From Candidatus Methylacidiphilales bacterium (GTDB lineage Bacteria > Verrucomicrobiota > Verrucomicrobiia > Methylacidiphilales > JAAUTS01), in the NCBI GenBank assembly GCA_028713655.1, contig JAQTNW010000028.1:1-43888 (forward strand): 43,888 nucleotides of DNA, in the 5' to 3' direction. Below are positions 16,703 through 25,126 of the stretch, piece by piece. Both the position numbers and the translations under genes were made by a program. Position 1 is the first letter of the stretch. Every line of letters begins with the position of its first letter. Under the pieces are notes generated by a model, which saw only the letters and a list, made by a program, of their open reading frames with translations, had not been told where the DNA came from and ran no database searches.

Positions 16703-17341
16703 TCAGGGACCGAATTCAACCGATTGGAGAAATTTTAAAAATCTGGCTTTTTCGCCCGCAACCAAATGATCGGGCCCGTTCAGCTTGAAAAACCAGGCGC
16801 TGCCTTCATGCCGCGTCCACGCCGCCAGAATGCGCGACTTGGCCCCCGGCATATCGACGGTCAAAATCTCGCCGCCCTTTGCCTTCACCGGGACGATCAA
16901 CGATTTCAATTCCGGCTCTCCAACCGGCTCCAAACCGGCCTGCCCGCGCCAGCGGTTCACGTTTTCAAGATCGCCACCCGCTTCACCGGGAAGGGTCACA
17001 ATCGAAATGTCGCCTGTTTCACCGTTCTGCCCGGCAACTGAAAAGCTCGCATAGCGCATGGAGGAAGCCGGGACCGACTTCCAGCCGTCCGGAACCTTCC
17101 ACTTGATTTGCGGCTTTTGAGAATCGGCTGCGCCCGCACCGCTGGCCTGCGCCTGCGGAGGCATCGGAGCCGCAGGCGGCATTTCGGGGGACGGAGCGGT
17201 TTCGGGTGTTTGGGCAGCGGCGGCTTCTGGCGGAGCCTTGGAGACGCGATAGACTTGGATCTCTTCCTTGTGATTGCAGCCACACAGTAATGTCAAAACT
17301 GCGGCTGTGCCAAAAAATAAAAGGGCGCGGGAGGATTTCAT
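16703..17341 (-). CDS. probable lipoprotein linked to cytochrome maturation genes
   Basis: The 212-residue product starts MKSSRALLFFGTAAVLTLLCGC, a lipoprotein signal peptide with lipobox LLCGC. Then comes a Pro/Ala-rich linker (about 35-80) and a globular domain with IKWKVPDGWKSVP, DISIVTLPGEAGG, NVNRWRGQAGL and AAWTRHEGSAWFFKLNGPDHLV. The ATG at 17341 is chosen because earlier in-frame codons give a polar leader. It is the first gene of the lipoprotein-resB-ccsA unit, 17 bp before resB. The globular part, with a WxVPxGW pattern, resembles conserved lipoproteins of unknown role. I cannot assign a function. Confidence 0.8.
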   Translation of the reverse strand: MKSSRALLFFGTAAVLTLLCGCNHKEEIQVYRVSKAPPEAAAAQTPETAPSPEMPPAAPMPPQAQASGAGAADSQKPQIKWKVPDGWKSVPASSMRYASFSVAGQNGETGDISIVTLPGEAGGDLENVNRWRGQAGLEPVGEPELKSLIVPVKAKGGEILTVDMPGAKSRILAAWTRHEGSAWFFKLNGPDHLVAGEKARFLKFLQSVEFGP

Positions 17342-17437
17342 TTCGAGACGGTCATCTATAGACCTCAGGCATGACTGAGTCAACCGGCAAGACTTGGGGG
17401 TATGCGCAGGATTAAATATACCCTTCCATAGGATTGC

Positions 17438-18484
17438 CTAAAAGCTTGGTAATGTTTTCTTGGTTCGGAATCTTGAGAGTGCAGAGCAATCCACAAGCCG
17501 ATCTAGTGTTTTAGGCGTAAAGATTTTTCCTTTCGCGTGGAAAATCATTTGTCGCATGTCCTCACGGCGGACACCAAAACCTCGTCCAGCCAAACAAGCA
17601 ATCACCTCGTAGCCACCTTTCCCAGAGCGTTCTCGCTCTGCTGACATCTGGCAGAGCCGGATAACCCGTGTTGCCTTGTCTCTTGCTGTTCCATCGTCTT
17701 CGGTTAGTTTGGCTTCGATGATAACCTGCGGTTGAAACTCGTCGGGGATAATGAAGTCGGGGGCTTGGTCAAAACCCACAAGCCGCTCAGCCCGTTTGGT
17801 CTTGCGGAACGTGATACCAGCCCGGCTCAACTGCTCCTCAATCGCCGATTCAAGTCCGTCACCAACCAGCTCACTGACAGAATCACGATGCCCTGCGAAA
17901 GACCTGCCCAAAAAACGTTCATAAAGCAGCATGGCGTAGGGCGCACCAAGATCGGCCAACTGCTTGACAGACGACAACCCCTCCAAGCTATCGGCCTTGC
18001 TAAATCGGTGCAGCTTGTCGGCAGCAACAGTTGGGCATCCCTCTTCAATCAAGTCACACGCTGTCTCTACCAGTGCCGTGATCCGTGTGAGTGTTGTTGC
18101 ACCCGGTTTCAGTGAACGGTCGGGGTGTACACGAATGTCCCGGTCCAAAGTACGTGCCGCTCCCTGTGGAATTTCCACACCTTTTCGACTGGATGCCAAG
18201 TAGGCCCATTCCGGTGGCGTGAAACCAAGAATGGCCCGCAACACGATGAGAGTAACAGGCGTCTGAAGCGCCGCGCCTAGAATCGCTGGATATTCAAATC
18301 GCGTGAATCCATCTGAGATTTTCTTGAGCGCTTCATACCCAGCGGCAAAAACTGGGTAATCCAGAAAACCATCTCCTTTCGGCATGATGAGAAACTCAGA
18401 AGCAAGGTTTGAAAAAACCGCATCGACAAAAGATTCAGGTGCAGCCAGCACCTCGTCTGGACTAGCTTCAAAAGGGAATTTCAT
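17438..18484 (-). CDS. PD-(D/E)XK nuclease-like protein, partner of the adjacent methyltransferase
   Basis: This is a 348-residue protein. The C-terminal part has a PD-(D/E)XK core: E213 in DGLESAIEEQL, D243 in FDQAPDFIIPDEF, and E257-A258-K259 in QVIIEAKLTEDDG, followed by RVIRLCQMSAERERSGKGGYEVIACLAGRGF. This is the restriction-endonuclease-like fold. The N-terminal ~200 residues are helical and unassigned; they could recognise DNA. Start choice is between ATG 18487 and 18484; a GGAG lies 7 bases from the second. It overlaps the methyltransferase end by 17 bp, so the two are translated together. A restriction function is inferred from the fold and the partner. Confidence 0.8.
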   Translation of the reverse strand: MKFPFEASPDEVLAAPESFVDAVFSNLASEFLIMPKGDGFLDYPVFAAGYEALKKISDGFTRFEYPAILGAALQTPVTLIVLRAILGFTPPEWAYLASSRKGVEIPQGAARTLDRDIRVHPDRSLKPGATTLTRITALVETACDLIEEGCPTVAADKLHRFSKADSLEGLSSVKQLADLGAPYAMLLYERFLGRSFAGHRDSVSELVGDGLESAIEEQLSRAGITFRKTKRAERLVGFDQAPDFIIPDEFQPQVIIEAKLTEDDGTARDKATRVIRLCQMSAERERSGKGGYEVIACLAGRGFGVRREDMRQMIFHAKGKIFTPKTLDRLVDCSALSRFRTKKTLPSF

Positions 18485-20669
18485 CATATATCTCCGTAGT
18501 TTCACGTACCATATCTGCCATCATCCAATCCTGACGAGCGGGAGCTGAGGCAAAGTTGCCTTCCAATACGGCTACCACCACCTCCAAACCGCCAAATTGC
18601 CGATACCAAGTCCGTACGGTCTGCATTCTCTCAGTTGTTGGAGTGTTGCGTTCCCAGTCGGCGCGCAAATTCCATACCGCCAGCCGCGTCAAATGCCCGT
18701 GCGCCATGCATCTGATGTCGCCTTGCGTTGTATTGAGACCAGCTTGTGCAAGCGCCTCGATTTCCACTTGAAGGATACTGGCAAGTTGCTCGGGCGTATT
18801 AACTATCCATTTCCTCGGTGCCCTCCCCGTCTTGCGACAGACGAAAACTGTATCAATCACTGAGGAACTGGTTCCGTTGATGTGAATAGACGCCCCCATC
18901 TCCGCAGGACACGGCAGCGAAGCCGAACAAGTTAACCCAGCATCGAGAATTGCAACCGCTAGCGGCACGTAGGCATCCAGCTTGTTGTGATGATATGTGA
19001 ACACCAGCGGGCTTCCAGGCTGGAGCCGTTCCGCCGACTTTCGGAAGGTGGACGAAATTCCATCCGTAAAATGAACGAGGTCCCGGCCCATATTGATGTT
19101 GCCCGTGAGTTCGCCTGCATTCCGTGTCGTTGGACTAGCAAATTCCGGATGCGACGCTCCCGCCAGTTTGCGCAACCAGACGTAGCAAAAATCCATTAAC
19201 TCCGCGTATTGCACGTTCCCGAAATAAGGAGGGTCGGTGAAAATCCCATCGAACAGCCTCCGCCCCTTTAATGTTTTGGAATCTCCGCAGATCAGATCTA
19301 CCTGACGCCGTTCCGGCGGATGCGATCCATTCCGATACGTCCCGATCCATTCACCGGTGATGGGCACCTCAACCTTGTTCTTACCTTCGTGCCGAATTTC
19401 AAACGGCTTGGAGCAATAGCTTTTAGCCTTCGAGAATTTCTCCGTAATGTTCAACCACCCTCCGCTACCCACCGGTTGGCCGTGCCCGCCTTCAATTCCC
19501 ATGACATTCGACTCGCACTGGATGAGTCCAACAGGAAATCCATGGACGGAAAAAATGTCGAGCGACTTTAAAGCCATGATGTCGTAGCGACAGAGCATGT
19601 TTTGATAACGGAGTAGATCGGAAAGATTCGTCGCCAACGCCTCACGAATACGCGTATCAGGGTACTTGCTGATCCACCGACAACTCAATTCCAACCCGAG
19701 CAACTGCCGGGCATTAAACAATTCCCGATAATGCCGGTAGCCCCAGCGATGAAGCCGTTCGGTTTCATCCCCCTTCGGAATTGCGTCCTCTGGAATGAAC
19801 TGGGGGCGCATCTTGCGCAAACGCTCCTCAGCATCCGCAAAGTTGGAAAAATCCACCGCGTCGGGTGCTTTGAAAAGCCTCCCTTTGCGTGATCCTCCAG
19901 TGTGTGCCTCCGGTAAATGGTATTCTATGGCAAACAACCGATGCTCGGGAGGCACGCCGGTCGGATAGGCAACCTCCGCGTTGCAATGAAGACAGCGGGA
20001 ACGATTGCGTCCCGCCGTGTGTTCTGCGGGCAAATGTTTCCCGCAGTTTGGGCACTCTCCAGGATATTTCCGATTCTTCGACTCGAACAAGGAACCGCAA
20101 TAACCGCAGGTGAACACATTGGCCGTGTGTCGCACATCCTGGACGATCAAATGATTAGGGAAGAGATCATGCTTTTTTCCGCATGAGCTACATTTCACCG
20201 TTTTAACCCACAGGAAATACTTCGCCTCCGCAGTCTTCCCGGTCTTGGTACATCTGGTCTGAAACAAGGGGCCGATCTCCTCACGCAGATGCGTCCGAAG
20301 CGCCCTTGCCGCTTCTGAATATGCCGACAAGTCCAAGTCCTGAATCTCCTGACGTACGATCCACCACGCCATCGGATTAATGTCCGCTGCTGTTACAGCG
20401 CAACCCAGACGGTTCGCTTCCACCACCGTCGTTCCGCCTCCCATGAACGGATCAAGAATATGCTTGTCGGCAAAATTGTGAGCATGGAAATAAGTCTGAT
20501 CCACCCGCGTCCCTCCGAGTTCGGATAAGATCAGCGCCCGAAATAACGTACCCGGCCGCCGCGCAAACCACTTATGTACAGCAATCAGAGGACGGTAGTT
20601 CTGCTGAATCTGCTTCTCTGCCAACGCCATCCGCGCCACAAAGGAAATCTGGAAGTTGCGTTCGATCAT
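18468..20669 (-). CDS. DNA methyltransferase with zinc ribbons (DUF1156-like)
   Basis: The protein has 733 residues. The N-terminus EKQIQQNYRPLIAVHKWFARRPG, AdoMet motif DPFMGGGTT (73-81) and AADINPMAWW (94-103) are typical of DUF1156 methylases. The catalytic DPPY motif is far downstream at 479-482 (FTDPPYFGNVQYAEL), so the two core motifs are split by a ~370-residue insert. The insert holds four CxxC pairs (C160/C163, C188/C191, C206/C209, C226/C229), enough for two zinc ribbons. Such enzymes probably make N6-methyladenine or N4-methylcytosine and occur in defence islands. Here the partner is a PD-(D/E)XK protein. A TATAAT lies 38 bp upstream of the ATG. Confidence 0.88.
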   Translation of the reverse strand: MIERNFQISFVARMALAEKQIQQNYRPLIAVHKWFARRPGTLFRALILSELGGTRVDQTYFHAHNFADKHILDPFMGGGTTVVEANRLGCAVTAADINPMAWWIVRQEIQDLDLSAYSEAARALRTHLREEIGPLFQTRCTKTGKTAEAKYFLWVKTVKCSSCGKKHDLFPNHLIVQDVRHTANVFTCGYCGSLFESKNRKYPGECPNCGKHLPAEHTAGRNRSRCLHCNAEVAYPTGVPPEHRLFAIEYHLPEAHTGGSRKGRLFKAPDAVDFSNFADAEERLRKMRPQFIPEDAIPKGDETERLHRWGYRHYRELFNARQLLGLELSCRWISKYPDTRIREALATNLSDLLRYQNMLCRYDIMALKSLDIFSVHGFPVGLIQCESNVMGIEGGHGQPVGSGGWLNITEKFSKAKSYCSKPFEIRHEGKNKVEVPITGEWIGTYRNGSHPPERRQVDLICGDSKTLKGRRLFDGIFTDPPYFGNVQYAELMDFCYVWLRKLAGASHPEFASPTTRNAGELTGNINMGRDLVHFTDGISSTFRKSAERLQPGSPLVFTYHHNKLDAYVPLAVAILDAGLTCSASLPCPAEMGASIHINGTSSSVIDTVFVCRKTGRAPRKWIVNTPEQLASILQVEIEALAQAGLNTTQGDIRCMAHGHLTRLAVWNLRADWERNTPTTERMQTVRTWYRQFGGLEVVVAVLEGNFASAPARQDWMMADMVRETTEIYDEIPF

Positions 20670-21101
20670 GAGAAAAAAATGTCGCGAGCAGGCAACTTAA
20701 CATTTATATTATATTTGCAATCCATTTTTGCTTGTCTCTGGCTTTTCTCTACTTCCAACTCCAACCAATTGGCTTATCTCACTCCCGTCACTGTAACTGA
20801 ATCTCCTGGGTAAATCCACTCCAGATATGTCACTTCTGATCATCTTCCCTCCCGACCAATTCCTCAAACCATGCCTGGCGTAACCTTAACCATAATGTCT
20901 CGCCTCCTGAGAGAAATTTGCACACATCAGCACTCCTAACAGAGAATATTAAGGGTTACCGTGATTTTCTCGGAGTTGCCTCGGATAAAAAGCCCACCAA
21001 GTATATTTGGATTTTGTGTAAAATTCACGCGACACTTTCAAGGCATCAACGTAAATGTTACCGGGCAAGCGCGTGGCAGGTGTCGTGGCCCGTCGAACTT
21101 C
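20670..21101. other. 432-bp AT-rich gap upstream of the methyltransferase
   Basis: The gap has no credible gene on either strand. A minus-strand TATAAT (20708-20713) with a weak GAGACA-like -35 at 19-bp spacing could start the methyltransferase-nuclease operon. No terminator is evident after the namZ stop at 21102. The change to lower GC than the flanking dcw genes fits an insertion boundary for the methyltransferase unit. Confidence 0.4.
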
Positions 21102-22370
21102 TTATGGATACAGCAAAAACTTTTGCCGTTCAACGCGCCACTGGATTTCCCGGGCCTGCCAGGTCCGCATCAAGTCCGACGCATTCCGCCCGGCGGTCCA
21201 GGCCAGGCGGTTGCCCGGGCCGCCGTTGATTTTGTCGAACAACACAATGGAATCCGGCGCAGCCGCGGCAAAATAATTTTTGTCAGGCCGCAGCTCCCGC
21301 AACAAATCCAGGATCTGGAAATTGACCGACAGCAAGTTCGTCCGGGCCTGCGGGTCAATCGCCAGGCGCAGCCCCCGGAACTGTACGGTTTTGAATTTTC
21401 CCGCAGTGGGATAAAATGAAAACGGGTCGCCGTAAACGCCGGGCAGGCCCAGGGCGTTGAACCGACGCGTGAAAGCAACCGGGTCCAGATTCTGGTCGGC
21501 AACGACTTCAAACGGGTAGCTGGAAACATTGGCGCCGTTGGTCACTCCCAGATCACCCAACAAGCCGGTAGCGACATACCCAAACGCGCAATCCGCGCGC
21601 GGAATGTTGGGCGAGGTCGGCACCCATTTCAACCCGGTCCTGTCCCATGTCATGGAACGGGTCCATCCGCTCATTTTAAAAATCTTCAAGCGGCAGGGTT
21701 TTGCCAGCCAGCGTTCATTGATCCACCATGCCAGCTCGCCTGGCGTCAACCCATAGACATAAGGGATGTCATACTGCCCGACGAAGGAATTGTGCCCCGG
21801 ACTCACCCCGCCGCCCTCGATGCGGATTCCTCCCAGTGGGTTGGGCCGGTCCAGGATTACGACTTCAATGCCCTGCTCGGCCGCCGCCTGCATCACCAGA
21901 CCCAGCGTGCTGATGAATGTATAGCTTCTCACCCCGATGTCCTGCAGATCATAGACCAGGACATCCAATCCCTGCAGCATCTGCGGAGTCGGCTTGCGCG
22001 TGTCGCCAAACAAAGAATACACCGGCAGCCCGGTGGCGGGGTCTCTTTGATTGGCAACGGCGTCCCCCGCTTTTACAGTTCCATAAAGTCCGTGTTCCGG
22101 ACCGAACAAGGCTACCAGGCGCACCTTGCCGGAACGCTCCAATACCTGGATAGTCGAAACTCCGGCTGCATTCACTCCTGAAGGATTGGTCACCAGGCCA
22201 ACACGCTTCCCCTCCAAACCCGGAAAGCCCTGCGCCTGAAAATTGTCAATCCCCAGACTGACGGATGCATCCACATTCAGGGGGGAAAACCACAGGAGTA
22301 GCGCTGCGGCAGCCAGGGAACGACAAATGATCTCCCGGAGCGCGGGCATCCTGCCCGCACCGTTGCGCAT
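21102..22370 (-). CDS. namZ: NamZ-type exo-beta-N-acetylmuramidase (DUF1343, GH171)
   Basis: This secreted enzyme family releases terminal MurNAc residues from peptidoglycan fragments in cell-wall recycling. Recognisable segments are FPGLEGKRVGLVTNPSGVN, LVALFGPEHGLYGTVKAG, VLVYDLQDIGVRSYTFISTL, VVILDRPNPLGG and GGGVSPGHNSFVGQYDIP, all typical of DUF1343 proteins. A hydrophobic stretch (SLAAAALLLWFSPLNVDA) serves as signal peptide. The start is uncertain: the frame is open up to a TTG at 22442 overlapping the ftsZ stop. ATGs at 22370 and 22349 give better signal peptides, and 22370 is used here. A perfect palindrome lies inside this N-terminal region. Position at the end of the dcw cluster fits wall turnover coupled to division. 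Confidence 0.9.
   Translation of the reverse strand: MRNGAGRMPALREIICRSLAAAALLLWFSPLNVDASVSLGIDNFQAQGFPGLEGKRVGLVTNPSGVNAAGVSTIQVLERSGKVRLVALFGPEHGLYGTVKAGDAVANQRDPATGLPVYSLFGDTRKPTPQMLQGLDVLVYDLQDIGVRSYTFISTLGLVMQAAAEQGIEVVILDRPNPLGGIRIEGGGVSPGHNSFVGQYDIPYVYGLTPGELAWWINERWLAKPCRLKIFKMSGWTRSMTWDRTGLKWVPTSPNIPRADCAFGYVATGLLGDLGVTNGANVSSYPFEVVADQNLDPVAFTRRFNALGLPGVYGDPFSFYPTAGKFKTVQFRGLRLAIDPQARTNLLSVNFQILDLLRELRPDKNYFAAAAPDSIVLFDKINGGPGNRLAWTAGRNASDLMRTWQAREIQWRVERQKFLLYP
22342..22358. repeat. perfect palindrome GCGGGCATCCTGCCCGC at the 5' end of namZ
   Basis: A 7-bp GC-rich stem with a 3-base loop overlaps the first codons of namZ, encoding part of GAGRMPA. From memory, GCGGGCA-TCC-TGCCCGC hairpins with a GGAGC flank recur between genes in verrucomicrobial genomes. 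Here such a repeat seems to have landed in, or been absorbed into, the leader or extreme N-terminus of the gene. Confidence 0.6.
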
Positions 22371-22438
22371 CTGGAACACTCGCGATTTATCGGAGTTGCG
22401 CGACGGATGTCTTTTACTCAATGTCCTGCCACGCAAAA

Positions 22439-23845
22439 TCAAAGCCGGACTTTGATGTTCAACCGCATAAACGTCGGCTGGTCCAGATCCTGGCCGTTGA
22501 ACATGGTCGGAGCCGCTTTTTCAAAGCGCCCCCTGAACGTCTTTTTGTCGAGCGGCAATTCGTCCTGCTGGATGAAATATTTTTGCTCGGTCTGGCGCGG
22601 ACGTTTCGTCGGCTCAATTTCAGCATCCGCATCCTCCGCATGTTCTTCATTCGGAACTTCACCGGAAACAGTTGCAAGCACGGGTTGAACGGGTGCTTTC
22701 TTCCTGCTGCGCGCCGCCTGCGCAACTTCGTCAGAAACCGCTTCAATCGGCGCCGCTTTCGGCTTTTTTGTTTCGAGCGCGGCGGGTTTCGATTCAAAAA
22801 CAAACTCCTGCGCGGCTTTCTTTTTCGGCTGGGCCTCCTCAGAATCGTAGGCCTGCCCGGTCACCAACAGGGTAAGATTCAGGCTGTCGCCCGCTTCGGC
22901 ATCCAGCACGGTGCCTGCCAGTACCGGCAATTCCACGGGCATTTCCTGTTTCAGATATTCCACGACAGCCTGGAACTCTCCCATCGACATTCCCTCTGCG
23001 CCGCTCAGGCTTGCGACAACCGCCGACCCCTTCGACCAGACTTTGCCGTCGTGAAACAACGGACTGGAGAGAACTTCGTCCACCACCTCCCGCACGCGTT
23101 CCTGGCCGTCGGCCCTTCCGAATCCAACCCAACAGTTTTCAAGCGTGGCGCTGCCGCAATCGTGTTCTGCGGCCAGATTTTTCAGGTCGGACAGATGAAT
23201 CTGCATGGGACTGCGCTGGCACAGCATCGACCTCAGGTTCATGCAGCAGCGGCCCATCATGCTGTTCATGGTGGCAAAATTCTGGCGCACGTCGGCATCC
23301 TGTCCGTGCAGGTGCAGGAGGCGGCCGTTTGAAAGGCAAAACACCAGGTCTGCTTCATTTTTCAGGGCTGAAACAGTTTCCTGGGCCTGGCCCAGCCGGC
23401 GTTTGCCTTCAAAATCAAATGGCGCCACCGCCACGACCAAAACCTGGGCGCCGAGCTGTTTCAAAATCCGGATGAATTCCAAAGCCATCCCGCTTCCGGT
23501 GCCTCCGCCAAGGCCGAGGGTCACAATCGCCGTACGCGCACCCTGCAGCATGGCGCGGATGTCGGCTGCTTCCTCCCTTGCAATTTCGGCGCCCAGTGAA
23601 GGGTCGCCGCCGGCACCAAGGCCGCGGACGCGCCGGCTGCCCAGCAACATTTTCTCGCCAACCACAGAACCCCGGATTCCCTGCTCATCGGTATCAAAGC
23701 AAAACAGGCCGGGCGTATTGCGTTGCTCCAAAATAATCTGATCCACAATGTTCACGCCTGCCGACCCCAGCCCGATGATCACATGTCCATTGAGATCCGA
23801 GGGTTCCGGTGCCTTGTATCCGCCTTCTTTCATGAATTCAATCAT
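22439..23845 (-). CDS. ftsZ: cell division protein FtsZ (diverged)
   Basis: FtsZ is the tubulin-like GTPase that forms the division ring. The 468-residue protein keeps the tubulin signature as GGGTGSG (113-119), in place of the usual GGGTGTG. The first glycine loop is GLGSAGVNIV instead of GVGGGGxN. In the T7 catalytic loop the usual NxDxxD reads QIHLSD (215-220): the second Asp is kept (D220), but the first Asp is His and the Asn is Gln. A long acidic/basic linker (about 330-440) ends in a C-terminal peptide (DLDQPTFMRLNIKVRL) resembling the DxPxFLR motif that binds FtsA. AGGAGG precedes the ATG. It lies 18 bp after ftsA. Confidence 0.93.
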   Translation of the reverse strand: MIEFMKEGGYKAPEPSDLNGHVIIGLGSAGVNIVDQIILEQRNTPGLFCFDTDEQGIRGSVVGEKMLLGSRRVRGLGAGGDPSLGAEIAREEAADIRAMLQGARTAIVTLGLGGGTGSGMALEFIRILKQLGAQVLVVAVAPFDFEGKRRLGQAQETVSALKNEADLVFCLSNGRLLHLHGQDADVRQNFATMNSMMGRCCMNLRSMLCQRSPMQIHLSDLKNLAAEHDCGSATLENCWVGFGRADGQERVREVVDEVLSSPLFHDGKVWSKGSAVVASLSGAEGMSMGEFQAVVEYLKQEMPVELPVLAGTVLDAEAGDSLNLTLLVTGQAYDSEEAQPKKKAAQEFVFESKPAALETKKPKAAPIEAVSDEVAQAARSRKKAPVQPVLATVSGEVPNEEHAEDADAEIEPTKRPRQTEQKYFIQQDELPLDKKTFRGRFEKAAPTMFNGQDLDQPTFMRLNIKVRL

Positions 23846-23863
23846 AGAACCTCCTGTTATCTG

Positions 23864-25102
23864 TTAGAACAATCGCATGGACGCCAGAACGTCCTGCACC
23901 GAGTGGCGCAGCCGCTCAAAGCCGCTGGGTTTGGAGTGTTGCAGGTCATAATGCCGGGCATACCGCAACAAACCCAGTACCGTCGAAAGATCCGGGCGCC
24001 GATTGTAGGTCTGGTCGCCTTCAAGCGAAAACTCATGGACCAGTTGCACCGGGGCGGGGAAAACCTGCTCCGCCAGCCGGGCCAGGCCTCCGACTTTCGA
24101 AGCCCCGCCTGTTATATAAACTTTTCCGGCCATCTGCGGCCACAGCCCCTTGGCTTCGATCTCCTCGGAAACCAGTTCCAGCGTTTCTTTCACCCTCGCA
24201 TGCATGATTTTGGTGAGGGATTCGGCATAAACCGAGCGCTCGTCAAAATTGACATCCTTTTCAATCAGGATTTTCTCGTTCGGACGGCCGGTATCCACAA
24301 ACAGGTTTCCATGCCGGACCTTCAACTGCTCGGCCCGTTGAAACGGAAGCTTCAAGCCCAGCGCAACATCCTGCGTCACATGGTCTCCTCCCACCGCGAG
24401 CACCCCGGTATGAACCACTGCGCCGTCCACATACACCAGGTAATCCGTGACGCCCGAGCCCATGTCGATCACCACGGCGCCCAGATCCTTTTGCGACTTG
24501 CTCAGTACGGCCTGAGATGTGGCATAGGAGGACAGGGCGTAGTGCACAACCTTGATGTCCAGCTCCATGACGCAGCGGAAAAGGGTTTCCAGGCGCGTGC
24601 GCAACCCGTGGACAATATGATAGCTCGCCTCCAGCGTCCGGGAACTCAGGCCCAGCGGATCGGAACAAACCAGCCCGTTGTCCAAATAATAATGCTGCAC
24701 CGCGCTGTGAATGATCTCGTGCTCCGAGGGGATCGCATAATTCTCCAGTTCCTCGTCCAAACGCCCGATATGCTCCGGCGTGATCAAATGATCCTCCGAA
24801 TCGATGGCGGTCTTCAGCCGGATCGTCTTGGGCTCAAAATGCATCCCCGTCAAACTGAGATAGACATATTGGATCATGCACTCGGTTTTTACCTCGGCGT
24901 CTTCCAATGCCTCCTCAATCGCCTGTTGCGCCAGTTGAAAATCAATGATTTCCCCCTTCCGGATTCCGCTGGCCGGGGCTTCCCCCACGCCAAGCAACAC
25001 CAGCGAACCGTCAGGCCTTAATTCACCAACCGCGACCGCCACCTTGCTCGTGCCCACATCGACCGCGGTCAGCGCGTAACTTTCTTTTTTCTTCCAAAAC
25101 AT
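23864..25102 (-). CDS. ftsA: cell division protein FtsA
   Basis: FtsA is the actin-like ATPase that tethers FtsZ to the membrane. The 412 residues show the phosphate-1 motif AVDVGTSKVAVAVGEL, the 1C-domain region with QYVYLSLTGMHFEPK, phosphate-2 VVIDMGSGVTDYLVYVDG, and adenosine motif VYITGGASKVGGL. The C-terminus FERLRHSVQDVLASMRLF is amphipathic, as expected for the membrane-targeting helix. A GGAG ribosome-binding site precedes the ATG. It lies between ftsQ (24 bp) and ftsZ (18 bp), the canonical order. Confidence 0.96.
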   Translation of the reverse strand: MFWKKKESYALTAVDVGTSKVAVAVGELRPDGSLVLLGVGEAPASGIRKGEIIDFQLAQQAIEEALEDAEVKTECMIQYVYLSLTGMHFEPKTIRLKTAIDSEDHLITPEHIGRLDEELENYAIPSEHEIIHSAVQHYYLDNGLVCSDPLGLSSRTLEASYHIVHGLRTRLETLFRCVMELDIKVVHYALSSYATSQAVLSKSQKDLGAVVIDMGSGVTDYLVYVDGAVVHTGVLAVGGDHVTQDVALGLKLPFQRAEQLKVRHGNLFVDTGRPNEKILIEKDVNFDERSVYAESLTKIMHARVKETLELVSEEIEAKGLWPQMAGKVYITGGASKVGGLARLAEQVFPAPVQLVHEFSLEGDQTYNRRPDLSTVLGLLRYARHYDLQHSKPSGFERLRHSVQDVLASMRLF

Positions 25103-25126
25103 TTTCGCTCCTGTGTTTTTGATTGA

